Source of the DNA: Fistularia commersonii
Taxonomy: Eukaryota > Chordata > Actinopteri > Syngnathiformes > Fistulariidae
Reading direction: 5' to 3'
Length of the DNA: 64,000 bases
Assembly: GCA_037954325.1 (NCBI GenBank)
Contig: JBBMNZ010000035.1
Location: 5,044,501-5,108,500, forward strand
Below, one piece after another: positions 1 to 13,554 of the stretch. Position numbers and translations under genes: made by a program. Numbering within the stretch: position 1 is the first letter of the stretch; every line of letters starts with the position of its first letter. The notes under the pieces were generated by a model. That model did not search any database, was not told the origin of the DNA, and was given only the letters and a program-made list of their open reading frames with translations.

Positions 1-227
1 CAGAAAAACAACATGAGGCGGTTGGAATTGGAATCAATTTTTTAAAAGAATTTCCAAAGTTCATACCTCAAATATCAGCTAAACCTTAAGTGTAGCTCTA
101 GGAACAAACGCTAACAGTCTCATTTTCTCAGGCATACAAAACAAAGAACGACAAACAGAACTATCCGGTAAATCCAAACTTGGACCAATTCAACTGTTCT
201 GAAAACAGAAAACTATTGAACAATGTG

Positions 228-1052
228 TCAGTGATCTAATGGCTTGCTAAGAGGAAGGCCATCTCTGACATTTGCCAGTGCCTGGCTGGCTTCCAGCAGC
301 TCATTGTTGAGCTTGGTGCAGCTTTCCAGCACCTCTGACAGCTCCTGCAGCTTCACCTGCATCTCATTACTGTTCTCCTCATAGACAGAGTACAGGTGAT
401 CCTTCATCTGCTGGCATATCTCTGCCACCTTTGCAAAGATACGTACAGTCAAAAGACAGAACAAATCAGTAAGCCCATAGATATGTCACCGGGCAGTTTT
501 TTAGGAAGAAAGGTTTCAGAATTATACACTTAGAAAAAGGATGCAAAAGTGCACGGCTTACCTTGTTCGTTAGTTTCTCCTGAAAGCTGTCAATCACTTT
601 CTGATCACTGGTGCGGCTGTCGTTGATCTTTTCAACAAGTTCTTGCACTCTCTTGGTAACGCTGTCGACGGTGGAGCTAAAATAGATATCGAAAGATTGA
701 CATACAGTATATTTCATATCACTGGATGGACTCAGAATGAAAATCAATGGACGCAAATGAACAAAAGAACCTGTTCTGTTGCTTTTGGAACTCTGTCGTG
801 CTCATTTCCCCAGGTGGATCGCTGCCTGTTTGCTCGGCCTTTGCCTGAAAAGGAAAATGAGACTGCATCTTCCATTGACTAGTTGCATATTTATGACCAT
901 AAACAAACAGTAAACATTAACACACGTTCCTTAACAAAACCGTGACCCCCCACATATGATTAGTTTTTAGATTTGTAATCTCTCATTACCATTTGCGCGT
1001 ATTCGCGTCCCTTCTTCGGACTAACTGGGCGGTTTGGAGAGAAAAACGCCAT
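228..1052 (-). CDS. syce2: synaptonemal complex central element protein 2 (SYCE2)
   Basis: Four coding exons on the minus strand, 1052-990, 844-771, 676-562 and 428-228, join in phase to 150 codons plus TGA. All junctions are GT-AG. SYCE2 is a small coiled-coil protein that assembles with TEX12 into fibres of the synaptonemal complex central element in meiotic prophase. Residues about 47-136 are a long heptad-like helix. Its start (STVDSVTKRVQELVEKIN) and the stretch VAEICQQMKDHLYSVYEEN align by recall with human SYCE2 (IDxLQKRAQELIENIN; SDLTEKLEERIYQIYNDH). The short first exon (MAFFSPNRPVSPKK) has Ser-Pro sites. The protein is shorter than human SYCE2 (about 218 aa) because it lacks the human C-terminal extension. 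The ATG at 1052 is the first in frame and its exon ends in a good donor (ATG|gtaatg). Identification is by family pattern; splice sites are read from the sequence. Confidence 0.88.
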
Positions 1053-1634
1053 CGGGACGTCTTAAATCTCCACGGGATTAAATCTCCAGAATCTTACTGA
1101 CTAAATTGGACTTGTGGAAAGAAAATGTATCGATTACATTATCAGGGGAAAACGATTCTAGTTTGGACGGACGTGTTTAATGTTAGCAAGGTGGGGTTGA
1201 CACACCTGGAGGCGGTAAAGTTAGTTTATAATCCCATTCCAACGTTAGCTACATACATGCTAGCCCAAAATTTAAAACATTGAAAAAAAAAAAAAACACC
1301 GTTTGCGGTGAAGTTTTTTAAAAGTTGTGCATATAAAAACAAGAGTTATGAATTGCCAAAGATTTAGTGTATCAGAAATACTTGGTAAACTTGTACATTT
1401 TAACCGCTAAGTACTACAGTAATATTAGCTTAAATAAGTCACGCCATGCAAGATTCGCTGTTGTATTTTTGTTGTCGGTGGTCTAAGTCGCCCCCCTCAC
1501 TAAAAACTCAAACAAAACGTATATTGTTTAACCCCATATCCGTAAAAACATACGCTGTTCACCTCAGATAAAAAAACTTTTTTTGTCAATCACTTTAAAA
1601 ATAAATTAATGACTGCAGGTGTTTCTGCCCGACA

Positions 1635-1655
1635 CGACGTCACAGTATGACGTCA
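1635..1655. promoter_or_regulatory. two closely spaced cAMP-response elements (CRE)
   Basis: CGACGTCA at 1635-1642 and a perfect palindromic TGACGTCA at 1648-1655 lie 13 bp apart, about 600 bp upstream of the syce2 start codon and 1.7 kb upstream of the membrane-protein ATG on the other strand. CREB/ATF and the testis factor CREM bind this motif. A shared or bidirectional promoter is inference. Confidence 0.45.
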
Positions 1656-2845
1656 CGCCCACTTCCACTGCCTCTTGAAAGTCTCAGACTTCATGTTGTT
1701 TTACAGAAGAACTAACAAAAAAAAAACAAAGGCAAAACAAAAATGCTTCGGGAAAAAGGCATCAAGACAGGAATAAAGAGATGTTAAATTGTCAGTAACC
1801 TCATGGAAGAAGAACACAGTGAGGTAAGATACAGTTGGGGATCTTAAAGATGCACAGGAAGGCCGACTTTGGTGAAAGCAGCCATAACCTGATATCTCCC
1901 AGCTGAATCATGGCCTTCCTTTTCACTGCCTGGTGTTTTTAAAAAACAAATACACATTTCATCCCCTCAGCACTTCTTCTTTTCCACAACTGTGTGTGAA
2001 GGAACTTTGGCCACCAAGTGGGAGTGATGTGGCCAGAGTCAAGCTATGATCTGGGTGCTATTAAGATATTAAAGAGGGTTCTTTGTTCAGTTGTTGTTTT
2101 CCTGGAAGACACCATGAGCTAATATGGCACGTGGTGATCTCTATCGTAATTTACTTTGGCTATAACAAACATGAGCCTAAAGAATGGCAATCTAAAACAT
2201 CAAGCGCATTTTTTGGATAGAATTCAAACAGCCGTACTTTATTAGATCACGGTCATATACCATACCTCAAAAGAACATGGTCCACTGTTTCGGCCTCAGT
2301 GTGGTGGTTGAAAAGACCTGCAGGAAGATTTTCTACATTTGGCAGTGGACTATTCACTTTTCTAAATTCATGTATAGGGAGACAGCCTCCCTGCTCAGCA
2401 GCCCCCTATGTGACATCACAAACTCCCCTGTGTTAAATCACTAAATCTTTCACAGTTGTGATCACGGTCCTGCACCTCCCTAACCCGTTTCTATCACATC
2501 ACAGCGTCCCCTTTTACAGCGCTGAAATATCAGTGCAAATCAAAGCTTCCCCTTATTTCTCCCTCCCATACACACACACACACAAAGTGATGATCTAATG
2601 TTTCAATTTACATTGATAGATTTTATATTCACTGCTAGATTAATCTCGCAATTTTCCCTACTAATGACGCTTTGGATTTAAGATTGAGTCTGCAGCCACC
2701 GAGTGAAATCAAGAGTCAAGCCTGGCGAGTAAATTCTATTCAAAGTACAGGAAATTTCCCCACATTATAGTTTATCCCACTTTCCCTTGATATAAATTGC
2801 ACAGGCATAACAATGGAGAAAGCTCCTGCCCATCTTGTCTGTAAT

Positions 2846-2973
2846 GGATTAGGAAGGCTAATCTGCGGGATGGGGATGTAGCGGGATGAGGGCCTCATTG
2901 ATTGCTGCCGTGATTGGAAGTGTAATCCCTCCCTTCCCCTCTCCCTCTGTGTCACCGCCCACAGTCTGGATTA
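2846..2973. promoter_or_regulatory. cluster of CRX/OTX-like homeodomain sites
   Basis: GGATTA occurs at 2846-2851 and 2968-2973, TAATCC at 2923-2928, and the one-base variant TAATCT at 2859-2864. K50 homeodomain proteins (OTX2, CRX, PITX) bind TAATCC. The cluster lies 370-500 bp upstream of the membrane-protein ATG. Function is inferred from motif density alone. Confidence 0.3.
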
Positions 2974-3223
2974 TTCCAGCGCAGAGTCACCAGGGCTGAA
3001 ATGTCTTGATCGGTGCTCGGTGGAGGGCAGACCGATGACAATAACATTTTACTGATGAAAGTACCAGTTTAATATGTAAAAAAATAAATTAAAAAACATG
3101 CCGATGAGCTGGCATTAAAGTGGGCTGTTAATCTGGATGCTGCAGGATTTTGCGTGCACAGGTGGGTGAATCGTTGACTTGCCTTTTTTTTTTTTTTTCA
3201 AGGTTTCTAGCTTCATTTGATAA

Positions 3224-4459
<1,236 letters not shown>

Positions 4460-5690
4460 AGGAAAGCGTGGGAAAGAGTTTTCCTTTGGTACATCTCTGT
4501 TCCTGCACTGTCGCTCCTAGTTTTTCCTCCGTAGTGGACTTCTTTGGTTTGAAACCATTACCAGCCACTCGATGTTTACATGACACACCTTTATCCCGTT
4601 TATCTGTGGAAGGAGGTGGAAAATGGGAAGAGCATTTGGAAAAAAAAAAACGTCGTAGTTGAGACTTTTCTTACACACCTGACTGGAAGCGCACGCGCAG
4701 ATGTTGATGTCGGCTCGTGGATTTTTTTTGCCGTTGGAGTAACTGGAACAGTATGAACCTGCTGGTTAGGGAACCCAGTATCATTTCCTTGATTTGAACG
4801 GAAACGGACATCTTGGCCGGAGAGGTTCCGCAGGACGACCCTCGCTTATTTGTTTCCCCTGAGGATTTGTGCCAATTTCGTATTGTGACCCAGTCATTGT
4901 TCAATTTTCATGTTTGTGTGGACGCAAGACGGTAAACACGGTCCCGGAGGAACGCAAGCATTTCAAGAATTTACCTGTTTGGCCCTGTTGTATGAAAAAT
5001 AGACGCCGCTCTCTTTTTCTGGGCAGGCTATATAAAGCTCCTGCTAGTTAGCTTAGCACAGTCAGTGATTGCCTTGTAAGATCCATGGCCTCCCTTATCG
5101 AAAAGTCATCACAGCGGTTGAATATTCTTGTGTCGATGTTGTGACTTTGTTTTTCAACGGTAATTGTAAAAATATCGGAAATTTAAATGCCATAATTACT
5201 TTCAACGTATATGAAAACAGGATGTGTGCACATCCCATATTTATATTTGATGACGTTGAAGGAGGCATGCTAGCAATACCACAAGCCGCTCTTCACTAGG
5301 CTGAGCCGACTAGCCTAACTCTGCAATGCACGAACCGAAACGACAGGAGCATTCGTCATCTCGGTCTTGTATACAAATTATAAGAAAAGGGTCCATTTTA
5401 CGACACGCTTGCATGTTCCTTTACTACATCTGACTTGTACCGTTGAGGGTTTTGGATCATTTTTTAGCATGAAACAATCCAAACGTATTCAGTTGGTGTT
5501 TGGCCTTGAGCAGAATGTGTCTTTAACCTCAGTGAATGCCAGAATAGGTTTACTCAATAGGTATACTTAATTTAATGCTTCGCTGTTTTGCAGAGTTGTA
5601 CCCAAAAGTTATATATTTTTTCCAATTATACATTCATTTAATACCTGAGACTGGATTTCTTGTGTCCAATAAAGGTAAATAATGGTGTCT
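4460..5690 (+). other. probable 3' UTR of the membrane-protein gene
   Basis: About 1.2 kb of non-coding sequence follows the stop codon and reaches an AATAAA at 5668-5673 on the same strand. Short ORFs here look random. The UTR extent is inferred from the poly(A) signal only. Confidence 0.45.
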
Positions 5691-6813
5691 TCCGAGCTAT
5701 ATTGTGCCGCCCGTTGTGTCTCGCTCTTTCTCTGACGCTAAACATCATTCCTGTCCTTGGGCAGATCGGCCTAATGACTAAGTAATAGAGTGGAGTTAAT
5801 TCAATTAGAGATGGTGAGCGCTTCAAGGTGAAAATCGGATACCTTTAAAGGGAAGGTAGTCAGTGCAAAACACTAGATCAGAAGTACAGGGAATTTTTGC
5901 AAGATCAGAAAGTTGGAAAAGCGGAGATCTAAAATTTGGACAAGGTAAAAAAAAAACCAACACTTTCACCCGATGCATTCAGGGCCTTTTAAACCGCTAA
6001 TGCAATGTGATGGTGTGTACAAAGGCTTGCAGCCTTCAAAAAACACACCCTGTTACACAACTGAAAAAAAAAAACACACTCATGCATTACAGGCTCTGTT
6101 TTAAGCAGGATATTGGATGAGATTTGGGGATTTTGTGTTTTTTTTTTTTGTTTCAAGCCAATGAAGGCAGGAAAGTCAGGGCAAGCAGATTTATTCTCTC
6201 TTTCCAGCCTTTTTCAGACACACGAAGTCCTTGATTTCTTTTACGTCGCTTTTATTTCAGGGACTAGTCATGAGGCTGGCATTGTTCATTGCATCTGTGC
6301 CTCGGAGTGCCTGTATCGGGTAAGAGATGGAGATTAGGAGGAAAAGATTAGTTGAGCAGCTTAGCCCTTTTATTACTTTTGAGTCCTGGCAGTAGACCAT
6401 CGGACAGCGGCAGTCCATTCAGATCTCAGAGACTTGTGGTTATTTTGGCTGCAGGAGAAAAGTGATGGGGAGAGTAGGGGCGAGGGGGACATTGTGATCA
6501 AATGTGTGCGCTCAAATCGCTCCATGGATCTCTGACCACACATTTTGCCTTCCAGGCCACGTGCCATGGTGATGATCTATAGGGAGGTGTTTATAGTACA
6601 GGTGTGTGGAGGATTAGAAATGTAGACAAGGCGGGCTGGGTTTACCTCAAGTGCCCAGTCAAACAACAGCAAATGAACAGTTTAACAGCTAAAATGATGG
6701 GATAGTTTAGCTGACAAATGACTATGTTGTTCATCTTAATAATTTAATTCATGTAAAGGGATGTATTCGTGTTAAAAAGTATATACTTCTCTACTAAACT
6801 GTTTAGATTTTTA

Positions 6814-6858
6814 GATGGATGGATGGATGGATGGATGGCTAGATAGATAGATAGATAA

Positions 6859-6903
<45 letters not shown>

Positions 6904-6904
6904 C
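6814..6904. repeat. (ATGG)n/(ATAG)n tetranucleotide microsatellite
   Basis: About five to six GATG units are followed by about 15 ATAG units with one interruption (ATAA). The repeat gives spurious minus-strand ORFs of repeating SIYL. Confidence 0.95.
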
Positions 6905-8730
6905 AGACTTTGATCCAATAGAATCCCAAATAAAACAATGTAACTTGATAAAATGTCTTTACAGAATGAAGTGGGTATAAAAAAATGTATATATATATAC
7001 ATACAAACAAAGAATGAGATGGATATAAAAATATGTTAAAAAAGCATATCTATATACAGGATGAGATGGACATGATAACAAATGGGATGCACAACATTAC
7101 CCACAATTACCATAATCTGTATTATTACAATTAATAATTACAAGAACAATTACAATTGCACCTGCATAGGCCCAAATTATTACATAATTTTCTGTATATT
7201 CCAAGTAAATCGTTCATCTCATTCCTTACATATATGAAGCATATACATGCTCCTATTTTGATATCACCCTGTATATTTTAGGTTATGTTATTTCTCAACT
7301 TCTACTGTGCATTTAAAAAATTGCATTTTGATGATTTGGAGTACAATTTAATGGTTATTACCGCCTACAGTTAAATAACATTTGCAAGGATTGGTGAAGG
7401 ATATGAAAAGTTCCAGTGTTTAGAGAACAGCCGGATGAGTTTCTCAAGTGCCTATAATATTTTCTTAACTTTCTTTACCATTCGTATGTCATGTCTTTTA
7501 AAGACATTGGCCTGGCTGCGTTCCCGTACGGTCTGTGAGTTATTCTTTGGTTCTGATCAACAGTGTTCCCGTAGTAGTAAACTCAAAACTCATTGCTGTC
7601 TTCGAGGGGTTTTTAAAGTTTTTAAAGCTAAAGAATGATTTGTGACTTGAAAAACAATCCAGGACTTGTTAATCCCTCTTGGTCAGATGATATTTTGGCA
7701 CCATGAGCGACACGCAGTGAAATTTGATTTGATCCTGGTTTTGAAATTCACTTTTAATTGCTGCAGTTATTCATTTTCCTCCCATGATTGTGAGACTATT
7801 TGTCAGCTCTGCTACATTTTTTCACTGTGAGATAAGCGTGTATATAATTGGGTATGTTTTTTTTACACTAAATGTGAAATATGAGTAATTTTATTCATTC
7901 TCTATTCACTTCTCATCAGGCTTTTTCCTCAAAGACGACAAAAAAATAGAGTTGACGAAGTCACATTACATCACTTGACCTCAGAGATGACATTATAATG
8001 CGGTCTCAAGATAATTGTGGATTTGTTTAGATATGTTGTGTGTGTGTCTGTATGCAGGTTTTCCACTGGAGCGTGTGAGTGAAGGGATTACCGCGTTGCA
8101 GCTTTGGACATCTGGTGGCATACGGTAAAATATAAAACACACAGCCGCAAAAAAAAACAAAAACAACTGCATCCACACCTGTGACAGAGTTGAGCCGGGT
8201 GGCGTCATTTTGCGCAGAGACATCGTATACAAAAGGAAATTGGTGAAATTCGAATCCTGCGGCCTCTATGTGTTTATCTGATTTGTCTTTGGATTATCAT
8301 AATTTACATTTGGTGATTTTTTGGGAGCCCTGAAGGTGTAACGTTTCATCACCAGAGCGTCTGACCTGATGTGTCACCTGACCCTGTGTGACTGTCACGC
8401 CGTCTGCGGTGTGTTTACGTCACTCGGGATTTAGCGGTCCTCACCTGTCCTTTATCTACACATGACAGCTTAACCTTAGCGGATCTCTCGCCCGTGTTGA
8501 CTCAGGTCTGTCAGTTCGACTCACAGTCTGACGTGGCATGGCTCCGGTCCACCGCGGCTCATCCTGATTGGATCGCCCGGCGTGCTGGTCGAATGTGAGA
8601 ACCTGAAAATCAATGTAGTGATTATTTTTAAGGAAAAAAAAAAATTGATTTTAGACTAAGAGGGGGTAAATCCCCAAATACCTGCTTACATAATCAGATA
8701 TTAAAGACAGTGAATTCAATGTGTCTGCAT

Positions 8731-8750
8731 GGGGGGGGGGGGGGGGGGGA
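8731..8750. repeat. uninterrupted G homopolymer
   Basis: A run of about 20 G on the plus strand between acp5 and the membrane-protein gene. It could form a G-quadruplex; the length is prone to assembly error. Confidence 0.85.
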
Positions 8751-9665
8751 AGCAAGCCTCTGCCTCCCCCCCCAGGTTAATGGTCATTGGTCGGGGCCGT
8801 GTTTTAATCTCTGCCAATCTGCCCAATCCTCTGTTGGCAGGCCAGGTGGTTCGCCGTCATGGACAAAAGAGCAGAGACCGCCGAGCTCTTGACCTCCCCG
8901 CCCGTGGCAGAAAGTGTCAGTATGTCCAATTCTGCACATGGAACAAGCACATGACAACATTCTGCAAAAACTTGCATTTGGGATATTAAATAACCCACAT
9001 GTGACACAGTAGTTTGCAATGCTAAAATGAAATTTTCACATTAAATCCACTTGGAATGACTGAAAAATTTAGAAAATTAAAAGGTTAACATGTCAAGTCT
9101 AGAGCATTCCAGGCTCTGTTTATTGCAAAAAAATGCTGCGTCACACACTTGTGTCAGAAACCCTAGTGAACCGGCAGCAGATGGTTAAATTAATTTTCCC
9201 CACCAAACATGCATTATGGTCAGTCTTAACTTTCCACACTTGTCTGGGTCTATGGAAAGATATGCGCTTGCTGCTTAACACTAACGTCAAAGCTGGATTT
9301 TTTTTCCCTACCCTGAGTTAGTCTTGAATCAGATACTCGCTGGTGATATGCAACATTTTACATTTAAATTTGACACTTTAATGTCATAATTTCCAGAGTC
9401 GACCATATCCCTGGTCTGGACACTCAAGATTTGACCAAAAGATGGCACTGGAGTTAGAGGGCAATTGAGGACTGGATGTACCGTCACCCCATGCCGCAAT
9501 CCGAGGCACCAATTAATCAGATTAACCCTGTGCATTTGTACACTTTGTTTCAGTGAATCTAGGTTTTTCTGGAAACGTTTTGATACAAGTGGTTAGAAAG
9601 AGCCTAATTTTGTGCAGTTGTGGGACTACAAAGGCAGAGTCAGACACATTATTTACAAAAACGCA

Positions 9666-9671
9666 TTTATT
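9666..9671 (-). terminator. acp5 poly(A) signal
   Basis: AATAAA on the minus strand (TTTATT on plus) about 100 bp downstream of the acp5 stop codon. It is the nearest canonical hexamer, giving a short 3' UTR. Confidence 0.6.
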
Positions 9672-9767
9672 TTAACAGTTACTTCACATAAAATCTCTTT
9701 AAAAATTCAGTGCTTGTATGGAAATAGTAACCAGCGACGTAGAATCCTGAGAGTAGCTAGCAACAGT

Positions 9768-11094
9768 TTATGCTAAGTGCCTTTGGGAGAGGACTGTGCG
9801 GTAGAGGGACGTGCCTCTGGCCTGGAAGAAGGTCACGATCATCTTGTTCTCGGTGACTTCCGCGTGGATGAAGCCCCCCAGTGTCGAGGCTTGGCCGGAG
9901 AAGAACTTCACAGAACCCTTGGGATTGTGCTTCCAGTGACGAACGTCGGGATCCAGGAAGTTTCCGGCACCACTCACGATGTAGCCGACGCCCGACTCCT
10001 CAATGTACTGCAAAGGGCGGGGGTGGAATGGATCTCTGGTCAACCGGCAACTTTCCCCCACGGAGACCGACTTGGTTGCACGAGCTTACCTGCAGATTGT
10101 GATCATGGCCGCAGAGGTAGCCGGTCGCATTGTGCTTGAGCAACAAGGGTCGGAGTCTCTGCAGGAGACATTCGGTAGGCCCGTGTTCAGACACGGACCA
10201 AACGGGGTAATGGCCCGCCACCAGGAGGAAATCCGCTTTGGACATGGCCATCCTCTCCCGGAGCCACGTCAGCTGGCGGTTTGCATCCACCGCGCGCAGG
10301 GGACCCCTGGGCTTCTCGTCCAAGTAGTCCAGAGAGTTGCCGCACAGCATCACCGTGTCGAGCATGATGATGGTCAGGGTCTTCTTAGTGTTGGGAATGT
10401 GGAAGTTCAACTCATAGTAGTAAGCAGGAAACTTCCTGAATGGAAAATGGCACAAGGTCATTGGCGTTCGTCACAAGGGGTCGTCACCGATCGCGTGGAT
10501 TTCTTACCATCGGTCAGATCTTTGGCTGTACTCGATCTGGGCTTTGACATTTCCTGCATGGTCATGGTTACCAGCAAGTACATACCACGGGACTTGAAGA
10601 GACTTGGCCGTGTAAATGGCCTCGAAGGTCTCCTATCGAGGGAGCCAGATGGATGAGCAGTCGCCTGAACAAAGTTTCAGCTAAACCAGAGCCACATCGC
10701 AATCCCTCCCCTCCGACTGACCATAAATCTCGGAGAATCGACACTGTCTACACCTCTGTAATAGAAGTTATCGCCGAGGGCCAGGACAAAGTCAGCGCCC
10801 ATCTGCTCTGCTACGGTGCTCATTTCATGAGCAGTAGCCTTCTGCACAGCGGTGCTATACGGCGGGTACGGCACACCTCCCCAGTCTCCCACAGCCAGGA
10901 ACTTAATGGAGGTTCTGTTTCCTGTCAGGAAAGAAAACAATTTAAACACACTGACAACAACCAGACCTTGGAATAAAATGTAGACAAGCCAGTGATACTT
11001 AACCATTACTTCCCTCCACTTCTTGGAAGGCAGTAGGGAAGCAGTAGGCCACAGAAATGGCAGTAATTAAGACAGACGCCAGTAGCATTGCCAT
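9768..11094 (-). CDS. acp5: tartrate-resistant acid phosphatase type 5 (purple acid phosphatase)
   Basis: Five coding exons (11094-11010, 10921-10722, 10632-10508, 10435-10090, 10007-9768) join in phase to 331 residues and TAA; human TRAP is 325. Exon 1 encodes a signal peptide ([18 protein letters not shown]), so the product is secreted or lysosomal. All di-iron metallophosphoesterase ligands expected from the human enzyme are visible: D41 (GDWGG), D79 and Y82 (GDNFYYRG), N117 (GNHDH), H212 (GHYPVW), H247 and H249 (CGHDHNLQ). The exposed loop around 173-187, which is cleaved to activate mammalian TRAP, is present and basic. Sequons include N30-R-T and N239-A-T. The enzyme hydrolyses phosphomonoesters at low pH and marks osteoclasts and macrophages. 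A CTGCAG acceptor directly abuts the ATG, so a non-coding first exon lies upstream. Teleosts carry acp5a and acp5b; I cannot say which this is. Confidence 0.95.
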
Positions 11095-11246
11095 CTGCAG
11101 GGAGAAGAAATCCTCAGTTAACAGCACACCTTAACAAGAAAGTCATTGAAAGCAGCGTGTGACCAAGAAGCGTAACACAACAGACTTCTGCTCACTCTGC
11201 AGCCCTGCGCTTCCCCTTTGCTCATCCACCCCAACGCACCCGCTCG

Positions 11247-11306
11247 CTTTTATGCCTAAAGGTGACTCATGATTGGCCGCAGCCACGGGTCGACCCGTGC
11301 CAGCTG
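11247..11306 (-). promoter_or_regulatory. candidate acp5 promoter: TATA-like, AP-1, CCAAT and E-box motifs
   Basis: Read on the minus strand, upstream of the acp5 start: CATAAAAG (11254-11247, TATA-like); a perfect AP-1 heptamer TGAGTCA (TGACTCA on plus, 11263-11269); GCCAATC (11271-11277); and an E-box CAGCTG (11301-11306). The distance suits a short 5' non-coding exon spliced to the ATG exon. Mammalian ACP5 is driven by AP-1/NFATc1 and by MITF at an E-box. The layout fits, but its use here is inference. Confidence 0.55.
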
Positions 11307-11894
11307 GGGCCGATAGAGGCTAATCGAACGGCGTCTGGGGTCAGAGGTCACGGATTCCATACCGATTAGAGCCTGGAGGCCTCAAAAAAAAAAAAAGCAC
11401 ACAGCTGTAGCCGTGTTGTTGCATCTTTTAAATATGAACTGGTTCCGCGAGTTCCTGCGTCCGTGTTTCACAAGTGAACAAAAAAAAAAAAAAAAGTGCT
11501 GACAAAACACAGCTTTTGTGTTTCAAGTGTATGAGATAATAACAATAGCAACACTCACAGCTGATAAGCGGGTGCAGTGGGCCCAGGTTGATCTGACGGT
11601 GGGGGCTCACCGTCCTCACCGAGCCTTTCCCGAGCGCTTTTTATCAGCCTCGGCGGCGTGGAGCCAGGGGCGTGACAACTGCTCACACACTGTCTCAGTC
11701 TTGGGACCGCAGGGTCATCTGGGCTACATGTGACCTGGCGGCGTTTTTTTTTTTTACAGCTTTTTTCCACTTCTCTTATAATCAGTTCCTTCATTCTGGT
11801 ACTTCCCCTGGTGGATATTGTTGGAATGAAAATTAAAGCTTAAAAATACTCAAGAATTCAAGTCTCTGGTTTTCAATTCTGATTTTCTGCGTGG

Positions 11895-12107
11895 AATTTG
11901 CATTTTCACACCGTGTCTGCTTGGGTTTCCTGCCGGCCACAATCCAAAAAAACATGCTGCAGAGTCATTGGAGACCCTTTATTTACGGTTTTGTGTCTCA
12001 TTATGTGGCGACCGGTCCTGGGTGAACTCCGCCTCTTGCCCAACGACGGCTTGGATGGGCTGCGGCACCCCTGCGAGTGCAGGATAAGCAGTCTAGATAA
12101 CAAATAA
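11895..12107 (+). repeat. dispersed fish repeat, degraded copy
   Basis: The order of segments (GGGTTTCCTGCCGGCCACAATCC, then ACATGCTGCAGAGTCATTGG, CCTGGGTGAACTCCGCC, CGGCTTGGATGGGCTGCGGC, GGATAAGCAGTCTAGATAA; each clipped or under 24 bases) matches a very common teleost interspersed sequence I know by pattern. Other degraded pieces lie near 40.5, 49.5, 51.85 and 53.55 kb. Its formal class is not assigned here. Confidence 0.6.
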
Positions 12108-13500
12108 ATAAGTGTGTGTGTGTGTATGTGTTTGTTGTCCACTGGCAGCATTTTTAGCTAGGTTTAATATTTCATGCTCAAATTAATTTCAACAGAGGTT
12201 AACATTTAGCTGAAACCATCGATTTCACTCCTTATGAGGCGCATCATCTAGCTTTTGATTTATGTATATGAATATACATATATAATTTAAATGCATTTAA
12301 ATATTCAATAAATTTGAAGTCTTAGTTTTTAGTGGGTTGCTATAAAAAAACAATATATTAGAGCGATATTTTTTCATTTTTCCTAATGTCATGTATTTGT
12401 AAATATATCATGTAAATATTTTGCCAATATTTTTCATCATGTACAATATTATTCTTCATTTTTCCTTATTGTTATTATTATTACTATCATGTACAATAAC
12501 ATTTAATATCTTGCGCTATCTTGACATTCATTATCTGATGCTATATAACCTCTCAATCACATTGCCAATATTACTCTCCCTGTAAATTATCATTATTTGG
12601 CTGTACTTTGTACTTTGTCTAACCTCTACTAGTTTTCTATTAAGTACTGTTGATTTGCAAACTATACATTTGACTGAATGTTTATTTTTATCCTACACTT
12701 ATTTGTGCTTCATTGTTGTCATCTCTATATTGTTGGTATATTTTTGGATCCATTTCTTATGGGATTTCTAGTTTTATCCAATCTTATGGGATTTTTGTAG
12801 CTTCTTTTTGCAGTGATGGACTCCAACATAAATCCCTTTATGGTAAAAAAGACAACAAAAAAAAATTGTACCTCCAGTTGGAGGCTAATTTCTCAGGTTG
12901 TAGCTGGTAATCCGACTTCCGCTCGTCTTAGTGTGCGGATGTGTTGACTGTCATATGATGGATATGTTGGCTGTTTTTTTTTTTTTGCTTTTTTTATGGA
13001 ATTAGAGTTGACAATAGTTTTTCAAATTTCAACAGCAAAAACCCGACATTAAGACCTTGAACGTGACAGTTGATATCAACAACCAAAGCTGCTGCCTGAA
13101 AATTTGCAAAGTTGAGGGTTATGAAACCTTGCTGCAAATCGAGGATATTTATTTTAAGAGGGAGTTTTAGGACTTTTCTTGCTGAACAGAAAACAAACAA
13201 ACAAACAAACAAACATATGAATATGTGCATGCCGCTTGTATAGCTTTCAACTCAAAATTGACGGATACAGAACCAGCAGACTAGATTATAAAGCACAACA
13301 ACCCTGGAGGGGGGGGACATAATTAGTCATGTTTTGTACAGTCATGTCAATACTGACACGAAGGATGTTGCACTAAAAAAAGAAAACAAAGACACGGATA
13401 AATGAGGGGGGAAAAAAAAAAGACTTCCAGTTTAAGGGACGACACGAAGCTTTTTTTTTTTTTCCTCTTTTCAGGGGCGGTATCCCAGGATAGTAACTAA
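12108..13500. other. intergenic / distal 3' region of ilf3, no gene seen
   Basis: AT-rich sequence with a (TG)n tract (12111-12126) and an (AAAC)n tract (13191-13214). A TTTATT at about 13148 reads AATAAA on the minus strand and could be the ilf3 poly(A) signal. No coding potential is recognised. Confidence 0.4.
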
Positions 13501-13554
13501 GGGTGAACACTCAGAAGCATAGTGTGACAGGAAAGGCTGTACAAGATAGGATGA

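Larger units (their letters stand above)
5691..9650. other. intergenic, no gene seen
   Basis: No ORF shows family resemblance or credible splice structure. The region is AT-rich and contains poly(A) tracts, a tetranucleotide microsatellite (6814-6904) and a G-run (8731-8750). Confidence 0.5.

Noticed and set aside
6744..7010. Minus-strand ORFs with SIYL repeats
   Set aside because: Translation of the ATAG/ATGG microsatellite.
8245..8268. ATTCGAATCC resembling a tRNA B box
   Set aside because: No A box or cloverleaf at the right distance on either strand.
9777..10656. Plus-strand ORFs up to 217 codons opposite acp5
   Set aside because: They cross acp5 introns without splice signals and show no family motif, while the minus strand has the full catalytic set.
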